A stretch of DNA of 64,000 nucleotides from Myxococcus stipitatus (GTDB taxonomy: Bacteria; Myxococcota; Myxococcia; Myxococcales; Myxococcaceae), in the NCBI RefSeq assembly GCF_038561935.1, contig NZ_CP102770.1:3100001-3164000 (forward strand). The letters are read 5' to 3'. Below, one piece after another: positions 46,934 to 57,276 of this stretch. Under the pieces are notes generated by a model, which searched no databases, had not been told where the DNA came from, and saw only the letters and a list, made by a program, of their open reading frames with translations. Position 1 is the first letter of the stretch; each line of letters opens with the position of its first letter. The position numbers were made by a program, and so were the translations under genes.

Positions 46934-47896
46934 ATGCCATTTCGTCCCTACGCCAAGATTTCCGCGGCTGGAGAGTCGCGAGCCCAGCCCTCTCCTGGAG
47001 GTGCCTGGATTGCCTTGGAGAAGCTCCATGGCGCCCAGCTCGTCATCGCCGTGCGCGCCGGGGAGGTCCGCTTCGGCAAGCGCAAGGCGTGGCTCGCCGA
47101 CGGTGAGCCGTTCTTCGGCTGGCAGCTGCTGCGCGCGCAGCTGAGCGCCGCGGCCCTGAAGATGGTGCGCTTGCTCGGCGCCGAGGAGGCCTCCGTCTAT
47201 TTCTACGGAGAGCTGCTGGGGGGCCACTACCCGCACCCGGACGTCGCGGCCGTCCCCGGTCTCTCGGCGGTGCAGACGGGTGTCTGGTATTCGCCCGCGC
47301 TGCACTGGTTTCCGTTCGATGTGCTCGTCGCCCGCACCCCGGAAGAGGAGGGGCTCATGCTGGCGCACCGGGACCTGGAGCGTGCGGCCCACGAGGTGGG
47401 CTTGCTGACGCCGCCTGTGCTCCGTCGGGGCACTCGCACCGACGTCAACACCGTGCCCACGCGTCGGCCCTCGCTCGTGCCGGCGATGCTCGGACTCCCC
47501 GCGCTCGACGCCAACATCGCGGAGGGGCTCGTCCTCAAGAGCGAGCAGCCCGCGCCGCCCGGCTCCCGCGTCGCCAGCAAGCGGAAGATTGAAGAGTTCA
47601 ACGAGGGCCGCTTCGACGAGAGCGAGGCCTGGAACCCGAATCAATCCCTCTCGGCCGGGGCGCTGGAGGGCTGGGCCCTGCGCCTGGTCAATCCCGCGCG
47701 CGTCGCCAGCGCTCTGTCCAAGCTGGGCAAGGGCGCGCTGGAGCCGCTGTTGGAGGAGGTCATCCTGGACGTGCGCGTCGACCTGGAGCTGGCCTTCCCC
47801 TCGGCCTGCGGCGCGCTGGGGCTGGCGGAGGAGGAGCACCTCTCCGCCCGCATCCGGGAGCGCGCGCTGCCGCTGCTCCTGGCCGCGCTCAAGTGA
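46934..47896 (+). CDS. Rnl2-family RNA ligase
   Basis: 320 residues. GGAG lies 5 bases before ATG 46934. The nucleotidyltransferase motifs of T4 Rnl2-like ligases are in order: motif I EKLHGAQ with nucleophile Lys30, then RFGKRKAWL and FFGWQ, motif III-type VYFYGELLGG, motif IV AEGLVLKSE (Glu197), and motif V ASKRKIEEFNE (Lys216/Lys218). The family seals RNA nicks or attaches RNA ends using ATP. It stands alone, divergent from the heparinase-like gene, with no RtcA/B or Pnkp partner nearby. The C-terminal about 90 residues (LSAGALEGWALRLVNPARVAS...) are helical, as in other Rnl2 proteins. Substrate unknown. Confidence 0.85.
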   Translation: MPFRPYAKISAAGESRAQPSPGGAWIALEKLHGAQLVIAVRAGEVRFGKRKAWLADGEPFFGWQLLRAQLSAAALKMVRLLGAEEASVYFYGELLGGHYPHPDVAAVPGLSAVQTGVWYSPALHWFPFDVLVARTPEEEGLMLAHRDLERAAHEVGLLTPPVLRRGTRTDVNTVPTRRPSLVPAMLGLPALDANIAEGLVLKSEQPAPPGSRVASKRKIEEFNEGRFDESEAWNPNQSLSAGALEGWALRLVNPARVASALSKLGKGALEPLLEEVILDVRVDLELAFPSACGALGLAEEEHLSARIRERALPLLLAALK

Positions 47897-47914
47897 GCGG
47901 GAAGGGACGCCTCG

Positions 47915-48433
47915 TCACTCCAGGCCGTCCCAGCTCGGCCTCACGCCGTCGAGCCAGGGCCGGAGCATCTGGCCCACCACCTCCACGGAGAGGTCCTCCC
48001 CGGCCCTCCGGAAGAGGGCGTAGGGCGCATAGGCCTCGAGGATGCTCATCTCCTGGTGGCAGTCCTCTCGGGTGAAGGCCGCGAAGACGGGGATGGCCTC
48101 GTGGTTGTCGGGCCACGCCTCGACGTAGGGCTCCGCGAGCGTGTCCCAGAAGGGCGCCGCCAGGGGCGCGGCGAGGTTGACGGTGTCGTCCTCGCCCTCG
48201 CGCGCGGCGTTCGATGCGGCCGCCACGTCGGGGGTCTCCAGCTGGGAGAAGACGAACTCATAGTGGACGGCGTCATCCGCCTCGTCGTTCCAGTACTGCG
48301 CGACCAGGAACAGCGCCGAGCGGAGGCTGGGGTGTCGCTGGAAGCAGCGCCGCACCACGGGCTCGATCATCTCCCTGAGGAACTGCTCGCGAAGGGCCGC
48401 GGTTTCGGCGGGGGTGAATTTCGGAGAGGTCAT
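47915..48433 (-). CDS. Hypothetical acidic protein
   Basis: 172 residues. ATG 48433 overlaps the upstream TIM-barrel gene stop (ATGA), so the two are coupled. There is no signal peptide. Sequence is acidic and aromatic-rich (ALFLVAQYWNDEADDAVHYEFVFSQLETPD, PFWDTLAEPYVEAWPDNHEAIPVFAAFT). I recognise no family. Gene order suggests a partner of the TIM-barrel protein. It ends 18 bp from the convergent RNA ligase gene. Confidence 0.75.
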   Translation of the reverse strand: MTSPKFTPAETAALREQFLREMIEPVVRRCFQRHPSLRSALFLVAQYWNDEADDAVHYEFVFSQLETPDVAAASNAAREGEDDTVNLAAPLAAPFWDTLAEPYVEAWPDNHEAIPVFAAFTREDCHQEMSILEAYAPYALFRRAGEDLSVEVVGQMLRPWLDGVRPSWDGLE

Positions 48434-49110
48434 GTCGTGCCTTGGCAGAGGGCCACCTGCGTCCTGCGGGTCTCGTCAGACAATCGGTGCATGTAGCACT
48501 CGAGGATGAGGGGCGTGCCGTCCGCGCGGCGGGCTCGGGCCCACTCGAGGCCGAACGTGTCGGGGCGCAGCGGGTGATGGGCGTCGCGGTCCCCGGGGTT
48601 GGCGGACACGTGCACCTCGTGGATGGAGGGATAGTCCTGGAGCCGCCGCCACACGTGGCCTGGCAGCACCCCGGCCTCTCGCTGGATGTGCAGGTGCGCG
48701 ACATCCACCGCCAGCTTCAACCCCAGGTCCATCGCCCACGTGAGCGCGTCCCCGGTGCCCAGCGCGTAGCCCGGATACATCGTCTCCAGCGTGAGTGCGT
48801 GGAAGTCGCCCGACTCGGCGCGGCGCACCCAGTGGGCGCTGGCCGGGTCCACGTCGCGCGGCGGATGCACCGAATCCGCGTCGACCTGGCACTCCGCGCC
48901 CGGGCCCCAGACCTGCCGCCGGAGCGCACGGGCATCGAAGCCATGGTGGGTGCGCACGGGCACGCCCCGGACGCGCAGGTCGTCCAGGAAGCCCTCACAG
49001 GGGGCGTTGCCCGGGGTGAGCTGGAGCCCCTCCGCGCCGAGCGCGAGCAGCGCGTCGGCGGCGTCCTTCATGGGGCGTCCTTGGAGGCAACTCAGGGCGA
49101 GGAAGAGCAT
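48430..49110 (-). CDS. Sugar-phosphate isomerase/epimerase-like TIM-barrel protein
   Basis: 226 residues from ATG 49110; an in-frame GTG at 49140 is possible. The first barrel strand is LFLALSCLQG. Later segments have the xylose-isomerase-like/AP-endonuclease-2 pattern: GAEGLQLTPGN, VPVRTHHGFD, FHALTLETMYPGYALGTG (metal-binding Glu), LKLAVDVAHLHIQ (Asp-x-x-His), HEVHVSANPGDRDAHHPL, and PLILECYM (final Glu). Metal ligands typical of the fold are therefore present. The substrate cannot be told. It overlaps the following hypothetical gene by four bases. Confidence 0.75.
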   Translation of the reverse strand: MLFLALSCLQGRPMKDAADALLALGAEGLQLTPGNAPCEGFLDDLRVRGVPVRTHHGFDARALRRQVWGPGAECQVDADSVHPPRDVDPASAHWVRRAESGDFHALTLETMYPGYALGTGDALTWAMDLGLKLAVDVAHLHIQREAGVLPGHVWRRLQDYPSIHEVHVSANPGDRDAHHPLRPDTFGLEWARARRADGTPLILECYMHRLSDETRRTQVALCQGTT

Positions 49111-49169
49111 GAGACGCGCGGGCCCCGGAGGCGAGGCCACGCGAGCTTATGCCGAACCGCCCTCGCGCG

Positions 49170-49367
49170 TCAGACGACCGCTTGCTCGCGTTGCATCAGC
49201 GTGGCCACCACGCGCTGGAGGGCCTGGAGCTGGTGGAGCCGGTCCTTCAGCTCCCCGCGCATCTCGCGGCCGTCGGTGTGGAGGACCTCGTCGTGCAGCT
49301 CCTCGATGCTCTCGGCCAGGCACGAGTTGAGGAGATGGATCTGCTGCTGGGAGAGCTCCAGGACCAT
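49170..49367 (-). CDS. Small coiled-coil protein
   Basis: 65 residues. The heptad-like pattern runs through most of the protein (QQQIHLLNSCLAESIEELHDEV, then LKDRLHQLQALQRVVATLMQRE), suggesting a helical hairpin. ATG 49367 has GAGGT about 5 bases upstream. It lies 59 bp upstream of the TIM-barrel gene on the same strand and may share a transcript with it. Function unknown. Confidence 0.65.
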   Translation of the reverse strand: MVLELSQQQIHLLNSCLAESIEELHDEVLHTDGREMRGELKDRLHQLQALQRVVATLMQREQAVV

Positions 49368-49689
49368 GAGACACCTCTTCCGTCAGCGAAACAGCGAAGG
49401 CACTTCCCCCCTCGCACCGAAGCGTGCGAGCGCGCGCGTCAGGCCCACGGGACTGATGCCGCTGTTCCCACTGCCTGGCGCGCAGGTCGTCGCGGAACAG
49501 GGAGGAGGGTAGCACGCGCGTCTCGGCTGCCCGGATGACCCGGCCCGGCGGAACCTGGCGAGATGTTCATTGGCTTACAGCGGCCGAACGTGCCGCGTCG
49601 CCGGGAGCACACGTCTTCAAGACGCGCGGCTTCCACCGGCGGATGCGAGCGCGGCGCCTTCGTTGCCGAGGCGCCGCGCCGCGCACGGA
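49368..49689. other. Intergenic region upstream of the small coiled-coil gene
   Basis: 322 bp, GC-rich. Apart from the strong hairpin at 49649-49679 (terminator of hppA) no gene, tRNA or other repeat was recognised. Short open frames here lack plausible protein composition. Confidence 0.55.
49649..49679 (-). terminator. Terminator of hppA
   Basis: A perfect 11-bp stem (GCGCGGCGCCT at 49649-49659 and AGGCGCCGCGC at 49669-49679) with a 9-base loop starts 10 bp beyond the hppA stop at 49690. There is no T-tract. Confidence 0.75.
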
Positions 49690-51768
<2,079 letters not shown>

Positions 51769-52203
51769 CCATTCCTCCAGAGCAGTCCCGGGGCCTGACA
51801 CCCCCCTTCTGGGTCGCTCGTATGCCGCACATTTGGCGCGAAGGGCCTATACGGGATTTCCGAGCGAGCTGGGAGTCTCCTCACCATGGATGGCGAGGGT
51901 GGGGGCGGCCGGGGATGGCCGGGGGGCTTGTGCAGGCAGAGCGGAAGGGGGCCGCCGCGGAGGCGCCCGCCCGGACGCCATCCGGTGGCGACACGAGCCC
52001 CTCCGCCGCAGGAGAACCCCGTGCTCCCGAGGATGGCGCACCTCGTCAGGCCCCGTGTCTCACGCGCGGGGCGGAGCTCACCGGGGTCCATTCATACGGT
52101 GCAGCAATTAGATGAACTGTACTCTGATTTTATTGTTTCTACGCCGGCCACGGGCGGCGACCCCCCTCGGACCTCGGTGGGGAGGGGGGGCGCCCCGTGC
52201 TGG
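51769..52203. other. Intergenic region between hppA and a serine protease gene
   Basis: 435 bp. Most is GC-rich without coding character. Around 52100-52145 there is a sharp AT-rich island (GATGAACTGTACTCTG, TTTTATTGTTTC) of unknown meaning. A hairpin at 52156-52194 follows the protease stop. The leader of hppA must start in the first 100-150 bp, but no convincing promoter pair was found. Confidence 0.5.
52156..52194 (-). terminator. Terminator of the serine protease gene
   Basis: GGCG-A-CCCCCCTC (52156-52168) pairs with GAGGGGGG-G-CGCC (52182-52194), an 8+4 bp stem with one mismatch, 9 bp beyond the stop at 52204. On the minus strand it is followed by the AT-rich island. Confidence 0.6.
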
Positions 52204-53160
52204 CTACAGGTCCTTCACGGCGTCATACAGGCTGCCGGCCGTGTCGTAGCTGAAGTACGGGCCTTGCCACTTGTAGATGCGCGTGGGGTCGGAGTTCCAG
52301 AACATCCAGCTGTTCACCGAGTAGAGATAGGCCCAGAAGTTCTGGCCATAACTCTCCAGCCAGGGTCCGCCGCTGGCGCCGCCCGTCATGGTGCAGGAGT
52401 TGGTGGGGAAGCCGCTCTCGTTCCAGCTGGTGCCCGGGCAGTTGTGCAGCGCGCTCCCGTTGTAGGGCGGGTCCGCGGGGTAGCCGAACTGGACGATGTA
52501 CGCGCCGTAGGCCTCGCCCCACTTGATGCCCTGGCCGCCCACGGCGTCGACGATGCGCGTGCCACTCCGGAGGTTCATCACCGCGGCGCCCACGTCGAAG
52601 GCGCGGTCCGCGCTGTTGATCCACCCGTTCTTGGACCAGAGCCCGGACGCGGTCCACGTGCCGTGCGGCGAGCCCTGGTGATAGGCGGGCACGAAGACCC
52701 AGTTGGTGAACCAGCCTCGGCCAGCGCCTCCGCCGTGCACGCAGTGCCCCGCGGTGAAGACGACGCGCTTGCTGTTGCTGTTCACCGTGCTGCCGGAACA
52801 GCTCCGGTTGCGTCCCTGGTCATCGGTATAGAAGACGCGCCCCGTCATCGAGCTCACGTCGGCCAGCGAGGAGAAGCCGCCTCGGGGCTCGGCGCCCTCC
52901 TCGTGACGGCGGACGTTCTCCGGGGCGACGGACTTGAGGCTGAGCGGTGCCTTGCCCGAAGTCGTGGGGACCTCCGCGGGCAGCGCGGAAGCCATGCGCT
53001 CCGGCGTCCAGTACGCGAGGACGCGGGCCTCGTCCTGCGTGAGCGTGACGGTGGAGGCGCTCGCGTTGTCCGCGGGGTCCGCGCTCGCGGAGGTGACACC
53101 GCCGAGGACTCCGAGCATCAGGGTTGCAACGGCCACTCGACTTCGCGACACGAAGGGCAT
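52204..53160 (-). CDS. Secreted trypsin-like serine protease
   Basis: 318 residues. Sec signal (VAVATLMLGVLGGVTSASA), then a propeptide-like segment (to about residue 105). The chymotrypsin-fold triad is visible: His139 in FTAGHC, Asp189 in RAFDVGAAVM, and Ser263 in TMTGGASGGPW, with a disulfide pair around His139 (CSGSTVN and GHCV) and another around the Ser (NSCTMTGG with HNCPG). This resembles the glutamyl-endopeptidase/V8-like secreted proteases common in myxobacteria. ATG 53160 is taken because the signal peptide begins there. Single gene. Confidence 0.88.
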   Translation of the reverse strand: MPFVSRSRVAVATLMLGVLGGVTSASADPADNASASTVTLTQDEARVLAYWTPERMASALPAEVPTTSGKAPLSLKSVAPENVRRHEEGAEPRGGFSSLADVSSMTGRVFYTDDQGRNRSCSGSTVNSNSKRVVFTAGHCVHGGGAGRGWFTNWVFVPAYHQGSPHGTWTASGLWSKNGWINSADRAFDVGAAVMNLRSGTRIVDAVGGQGIKWGEAYGAYIVQFGYPADPPYNGSALHNCPGTSWNESGFPTNSCTMTGGASGGPWLESYGQNFWAYLYSVNSWMFWNSDPTRIYKWQGPYFSYDTAGSLYDAVKDL

Positions 53161-53275
53161 CGGCCAGCCTTTCCAGGGATGACTGCGGGGAAGGGCAGGC
53201 ATCGTCCTGGGTGGCTGGAGGGCGACTCAATACGCGGAACCTCGTAGCGAGCGGCCCCACGCGGGGACCCGGGTG

Positions 53276-55330
53276 CTACTTGCGAGGCGTGGGCGTGGGC
53301 TTGGGCGGAGCAGGGCGACGCAGGAGGTCTTCCAGGCTCCTGCGCGCCTGGTTCAACGGGTTCTCCGCGGACCTGGGCACGGGCAGCGCGGGGAGCAGGC
53401 TCTTCACCACGTCCTCGGGCGCGCCCGCGCTCACGCGGGGCTCCATCACGGTTCCGGTGATGGTGAGCGGAAGGGACACGGGCGCGCCGAGCGGCACGGC
53501 GCCTCGGGTGAGGCTGGAGACGAAGGCTTGGGAGACCTTCACCGTTCCCTTCAATTCCAGTCGCTGGTCCAGCCCCACGCGTCCCGCCACCGTCCCTCCG
53601 CCGAGGTCTGATTGGAATGCCATGGGCTGGGTGAACGACACCCAGCCGCCCTGGACCTTGAAGCGTGCATCCAGGTCCTTGAAGTGGGTGCCGCGTCCGG
53701 CCTTCCCCACGGACTCCGAGGCGCCTTTCTGGCCCAGCGACAGCAGCCCCTGGGTGAGGACCGGCGTGAGCGTGGCGCCCAGGTCTGTCTTCGTGAAGAC
53801 GCCCTCGCGCAGCTGGAGGTCGCCCGTCCCCGTCAGCTCCTGGCGGATGCGCGCCCAGTCGAGCCCCGTGCCGGTGAGCGCCAGCTGTCCACTCGCCTTG
53901 CCTTGCATGGGTGTGTTCCCCGACAGCGCCGTGAAGGCCTGGGCGGTGTCCAATCCCTCCAGCTTCGCCTTCAGGCTCCACTTCGGCTGGGCCTGGGTGA
54001 GGTCCACCTGCGTGCCCGAGATATCGGCCTGACCTCCGTAGAGCCGGGCGTGGCCCTGCTCGAGGTGGAGTCGTCCCTCCTCCAGCCGCGCGTGTGCACT
54101 CACCTCCGTGAGCGTGAGCGGCCCATGGCGGACCTGGCCGAGCTTCAAGGTGCCCTCCACGTCCACCTTCCCCAGGGACCTGCGCACCGACGCGGGCAGC
54201 GCGGTGGGGGAAGACGCCGCGCTTCGAGGCTTCGGCGCGGGTTCACCCAGCAGATGTCGAAGGTCCAGGTCGGAGCCCTGCAGGTCGAAGCGCACGCGCG
54301 TGGGGACGAGCTGGACGGAGGCGGTTCCTCCCAATTCGACGCCCGCCCCCGAGAGCGCGAGGCGCGAGAAGCTCACCCGCGTGGCCTTCACCTGCTCCGG
54401 GTCGACCCGGGCGTTGAACGTGAACGAGCCGCTGGCCGGGTCGCCTCGGAGCTTCAGTCCCTTCACGGCGCCGTGACCGCCGAGGACATATCGCCCCTCG
54501 AGTGTCTTCACGTCCGCGTCCACCTGGACGACCCCGTCGGTGAAGTACGCGGCCTGGGACGCGGGGAGGAAGTCGCGGAGCGCGTGGACGGACAAGTCCT
54601 TGCCACGCAGGTGCAACGTCACTTCGGGCCAGCGCTGGCTCGTGGGCCGTGGCTCCACCTTGAAGTCGGCCTCCACGTTCTGCTGGGCGCTGGCCCACGC
54701 GGCCTTCAGCGTTCCTTCGAGCGGCAGGCCGGCGCCCACGTTCTCCAGCTCCACGTCGATGTCTCGCAGCGCCACGGAGGCATTTCCCTGGGCCGCCTGC
54801 GCGTCCACCACGTTCACGACGCCATGCCGGAGGCGGATGCTGTCGACGGACGCCTGCCGGGATGACTGCTGAGGTGGAGGTGGGGAGGGCGGGGCATCGG
54901 CGGGTGGCTGTCCCGCCGACGGGCGGTTCCATGTCCCGTCCGCACGGCGCACCAGGTTGACCCGTGGCTCGTCGAGCGTGACCGAGCCCACGCGCACCTC
55001 CTTGCCCAGGCTTCGCACCAGCGGCCAGAGCCGCACGGTGGCCGTGGCGCGAGGGACCTCCAGGAACGGAGGCTCGTCCTCCCGCGCCTGGGCGCGAAGG
55101 TTCACCAACGTGACGCCCGGGGTTGGAAACCAGCGAGGCGAGAGTTTCTCCACGGTGACACGCTGGCCCAGCGCATGGCTCGCGGCGCTCTCCACCTGGC
55201 CGCGCAAGCGCTCACCCACCCAAGTGGGCTTGAGCAGCACCGAGCCCGCGATGAGCACACAGGCGACGACAATCAGTCCCAGCGCGACCTTCCAGGCCCG
55301 ACGAATGAGGGTGGGGGGATTTCTTTTCAT
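53276..55330 (-). CDS. AsmA-family envelope protein
   Basis: 684 residues. A single N-terminal membrane anchor (KVALGLIVVACVLIAGSVLL) precedes the AsmA N-terminal pattern (RVTVEKLSPRWFPTPGVTLVNLRAQ, VRVGSVTLDEPRVNLVRRADGTWN). The rest is repetitive beta structure ending with an AsmA-like C-terminal half (GLDWARIRQELTGTGDLQLREGVF, RFKVQGGWVSFTQPM). AsmA-like proteins form grooved bridges thought to carry phospholipid to the outer membrane. Its last codons are Pro/Lys-rich. No operon partner: 115 bp separate it from the protease gene downstream. Confidence 0.88.
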   Translation of the reverse strand: MKRNPPTLIRRAWKVALGLIVVACVLIAGSVLLKPTWVGERLRGQVESAASHALGQRVTVEKLSPRWFPTPGVTLVNLRAQAREDEPPFLEVPRATATVRLWPLVRSLGKEVRVGSVTLDEPRVNLVRRADGTWNRPSAGQPPADAPPSPPPPQQSSRQASVDSIRLRHGVVNVVDAQAAQGNASVALRDIDVELENVGAGLPLEGTLKAAWASAQQNVEADFKVEPRPTSQRWPEVTLHLRGKDLSVHALRDFLPASQAAYFTDGVVQVDADVKTLEGRYVLGGHGAVKGLKLRGDPASGSFTFNARVDPEQVKATRVSFSRLALSGAGVELGGTASVQLVPTRVRFDLQGSDLDLRHLLGEPAPKPRSAASSPTALPASVRRSLGKVDVEGTLKLGQVRHGPLTLTEVSAHARLEEGRLHLEQGHARLYGGQADISGTQVDLTQAQPKWSLKAKLEGLDTAQAFTALSGNTPMQGKASGQLALTGTGLDWARIRQELTGTGDLQLREGVFTKTDLGATLTPVLTQGLLSLGQKGASESVGKAGRGTHFKDLDARFKVQGGWVSFTQPMAFQSDLGGGTVAGRVGLDQRLELKGTVKVSQAFVSSLTRGAVPLGAPVSLPLTITGTVMEPRVSAGAPEDVVKSLLPALPVPRSAENPLNQARRSLEDLLRRPAPPKPTPTPRK

Positions 55331-55429
55331 CGACTCAAAGAGTGTGCAGTCCCAGGTCCGGACGCGCCCCCTGGCGCGGCGGGGAGACGGTGGGACGCCC
55401 CATTCCTCTCGGAAGGGGCGAACATGGGA

Positions 55430-55462
55430 AATTACTGTTATCCTGGTTTTGCTGTAGTAATT
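55430..55462. promoter_or_regulatory. AT-rich inverted repeat upstream of the esterase gene
   Basis: AATTACT (55430-55436) and AGTAATT (55456-55462) form perfect 7-bp arms 19 bp apart, in an AT-rich patch 41 bp before the GTG start at 55504. The position fits an operator or the edge of a promoter; no factor is known. Confidence 0.3.
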
Positions 55463-55503
55463 GGATGTATAGAGACACCCTCATCTCCGCATGAGGAGGC
55501 TCT

Positions 55504-57186
55504 GTGATTCGCTGGCAGGTTCCTGGACGCTGGAAGTCTGGCTTCGTCGCGATGTCCCTGTTGTCGGGCGCTTGTGGAGAGCCCGGTGGAGTGGATGAGA
55601 CGCGGAATTGGGTCTCCACGCCGTCTCCGCTCGTGGCACCGCAAATCATCATCACGCCCACCATGGTCCAGCCGGACAACATCCGGCCCACGCTGGGCGC
55701 GTATCAGAAGCTCTATGACGAGCAGACGCTCCTCGGAGACCCGCGAGGCTCCTGGACGTTCAAGCCCGCGACGACGTGGGGAAACGTCGCGTATCAGGAG
55801 AACCAGTACCCCATGGGTTTCGTCATCGACCTGGGGCAGCTCTACGACGTGACACAGGTCGGGGTGTTCGACACCTACGACAACGTCGGCAGGGACGGGT
55901 ACGTCTATTTCAGCACGGGGACCCCCGGGGCCTGGACGGCGCTGCCTCCGCTGCTCACCGACAAGTGGGAGCAGTGGCGGCTCATCACCGTCGGCGTGCG
56001 CACGCGCTACCTCCACTTCGCGCGCAACATGGACGGCGCCTCGAATGAAATCGTCGTCTTCGGAACCCCGGCGGGCACCGCGCCCAACGTGCCTCCCACC
56101 GTGTCGGCGGGATTGGACCAGACGGTGGTGTTGCCCACGTCGTCCGCGCAACTGACGGGGACGGCCAGCGACAGCGACGGGCAGGTGGCCTCGCAGCAGT
56201 GGTCGCAGGTCTCCGGGCCTGGCCCCGCCACGCTCTCGGCCGCGAGCACGCTGAGCGCCACGGTGACGGGGCTGGTGGAAGGGCTCTACGAGTTCGAGCT
56301 GCGGGTGACGGACAACCACGGCGCGAGCGCGACGTCACGCACCAAGGTTCGCGTGGAGCGAGTCATCAGCGGGCGCGGCACCCTGACGGCCATCAACAAA
56401 GTGGGCAACACGCCGGGCAGCTATGGCTACTACCTGTATCTGCCGGCGGGCTACGAGACGCGCGACAACTGGCCCGTCGTCTTCTTCCTGCACGGCCACG
56501 GGCAGCGGGGAACTGGCACGGGGACGGAATTGGCGAAGGTCCTCCAGGAGGGGCTCCCCGCCTACTACGGTCGAGATGGCAGGGATTATCCGTTCGTCAT
56601 GGTGGCGCCGCAGACCAACTCCCTGTGGAACGACTATGAAATCCAGAACGACCTGAACCTGTTCCTCGAGCGGATGCTGACGACCTACAAGGTCAATCGG
56701 AAGCGGGTGTACATGACAGGTCTCAGCATGGGGGGCGCGGGGACGTTCGCCTACGCGGGCTACTTCTCCTCGAAGCTCGCGGCCGCCGCGCCTGTCTGCA
56801 ATGGCGGCGACGGCTCATCGCCGACGCTGGGGCAGAACATCGTGAACGCGAACCTCCCCATCTGGGCCGTCCATGCCAGGGATGACGGGGCGTCCTATAA
56901 CATGACGGCTCGTTGGTTCACGCACATCGGCAATGCCCTAGGCAACACGCAGGGCGTCATGGATTCGCCCTCCCTGCCGGACCGCGACCAGACCGCGTTC
57001 TATCGACTGGCGACGAACCGGTGGCAGTGGGTGGATGGCTTCACCGACCATGACGCGAATGGCAATCCACCCGAACGGCCGATGATTTTCACGCTCTTCA
57101 CCTCGGGGGGACACTACATCTGGGACCGCGTCTACAAGGAGGACCCCCGGATCCTGAGCTGGATGCTCGCGCAGCAGCGCCCCTGA
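55504..57186 (+). CDS. Secreted esterase with discoidin-like, PKD and alpha/beta-hydrolase domains
   Basis: 560 residues from GTG 55504 with AGGAGG 4-5 bases upstream. Lipobox-like SGAC near residue 24. An N-terminal F5/8-type (discoidin-like) beta domain (FVIDLGQLYDVTQVGVFDTYDNVGRDGYVYFSTG) is followed by a PKD/Ig domain (PPTVSAGLDQTVVLPTSSAQLTGTASDSDG) and then an alpha/beta-hydrolase of the polyhydroxybutyrate depolymerase/feruloyl-esterase type (VVFFLHGHGQRG, nucleophile Ser408 in GLSMGG, an Asp in HARDDG, and a terminal His in SGGHYIWD). It probably hydrolyses esters on cell-wall or storage polymers outside the cell. Confidence 0.85.
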   Translation: MIRWQVPGRWKSGFVAMSLLSGACGEPGGVDETRNWVSTPSPLVAPQIIITPTMVQPDNIRPTLGAYQKLYDEQTLLGDPRGSWTFKPATTWGNVAYQENQYPMGFVIDLGQLYDVTQVGVFDTYDNVGRDGYVYFSTGTPGAWTALPPLLTDKWEQWRLITVGVRTRYLHFARNMDGASNEIVVFGTPAGTAPNVPPTVSAGLDQTVVLPTSSAQLTGTASDSDGQVASQQWSQVSGPGPATLSAASTLSATVTGLVEGLYEFELRVTDNHGASATSRTKVRVERVISGRGTLTAINKVGNTPGSYGYYLYLPAGYETRDNWPVVFFLHGHGQRGTGTGTELAKVLQEGLPAYYGRDGRDYPFVMVAPQTNSLWNDYEIQNDLNLFLERMLTTYKVNRKRVYMTGLSMGGAGTFAYAGYFSSKLAAAAPVCNGGDGSSPTLGQNIVNANLPIWAVHARDDGASYNMTARWFTHIGNALGNTQGVMDSPSLPDRDQTAFYRLATNRWQWVDGFTDHDANGNPPERPMIFTLFTSGGHYIWDRVYKEDPRILSWMLAQQRP

Positions 57187-57276
57187 GCTTGTTTTCGCGA
57201 CACACCCCGCGACAATGTCAGGCGTTCACCCATAATCTCTGCCAACGAGCGGATGTCATCCGCCTGGGGGCAGCGC

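Noticed and set aside
49368..49689. tRNA or small RNA gene
   Set aside because: No cloverleaf, TTCGA loop or CCA end; the only structure is the hppA hairpin.
51833..52111. A 92-codon plus-strand open frame in the hppA-protease gap
   Set aside because: Gly/Arg-rich translation without hydrophobic core, no ribosome-binding site, and no terminator or partner gene.
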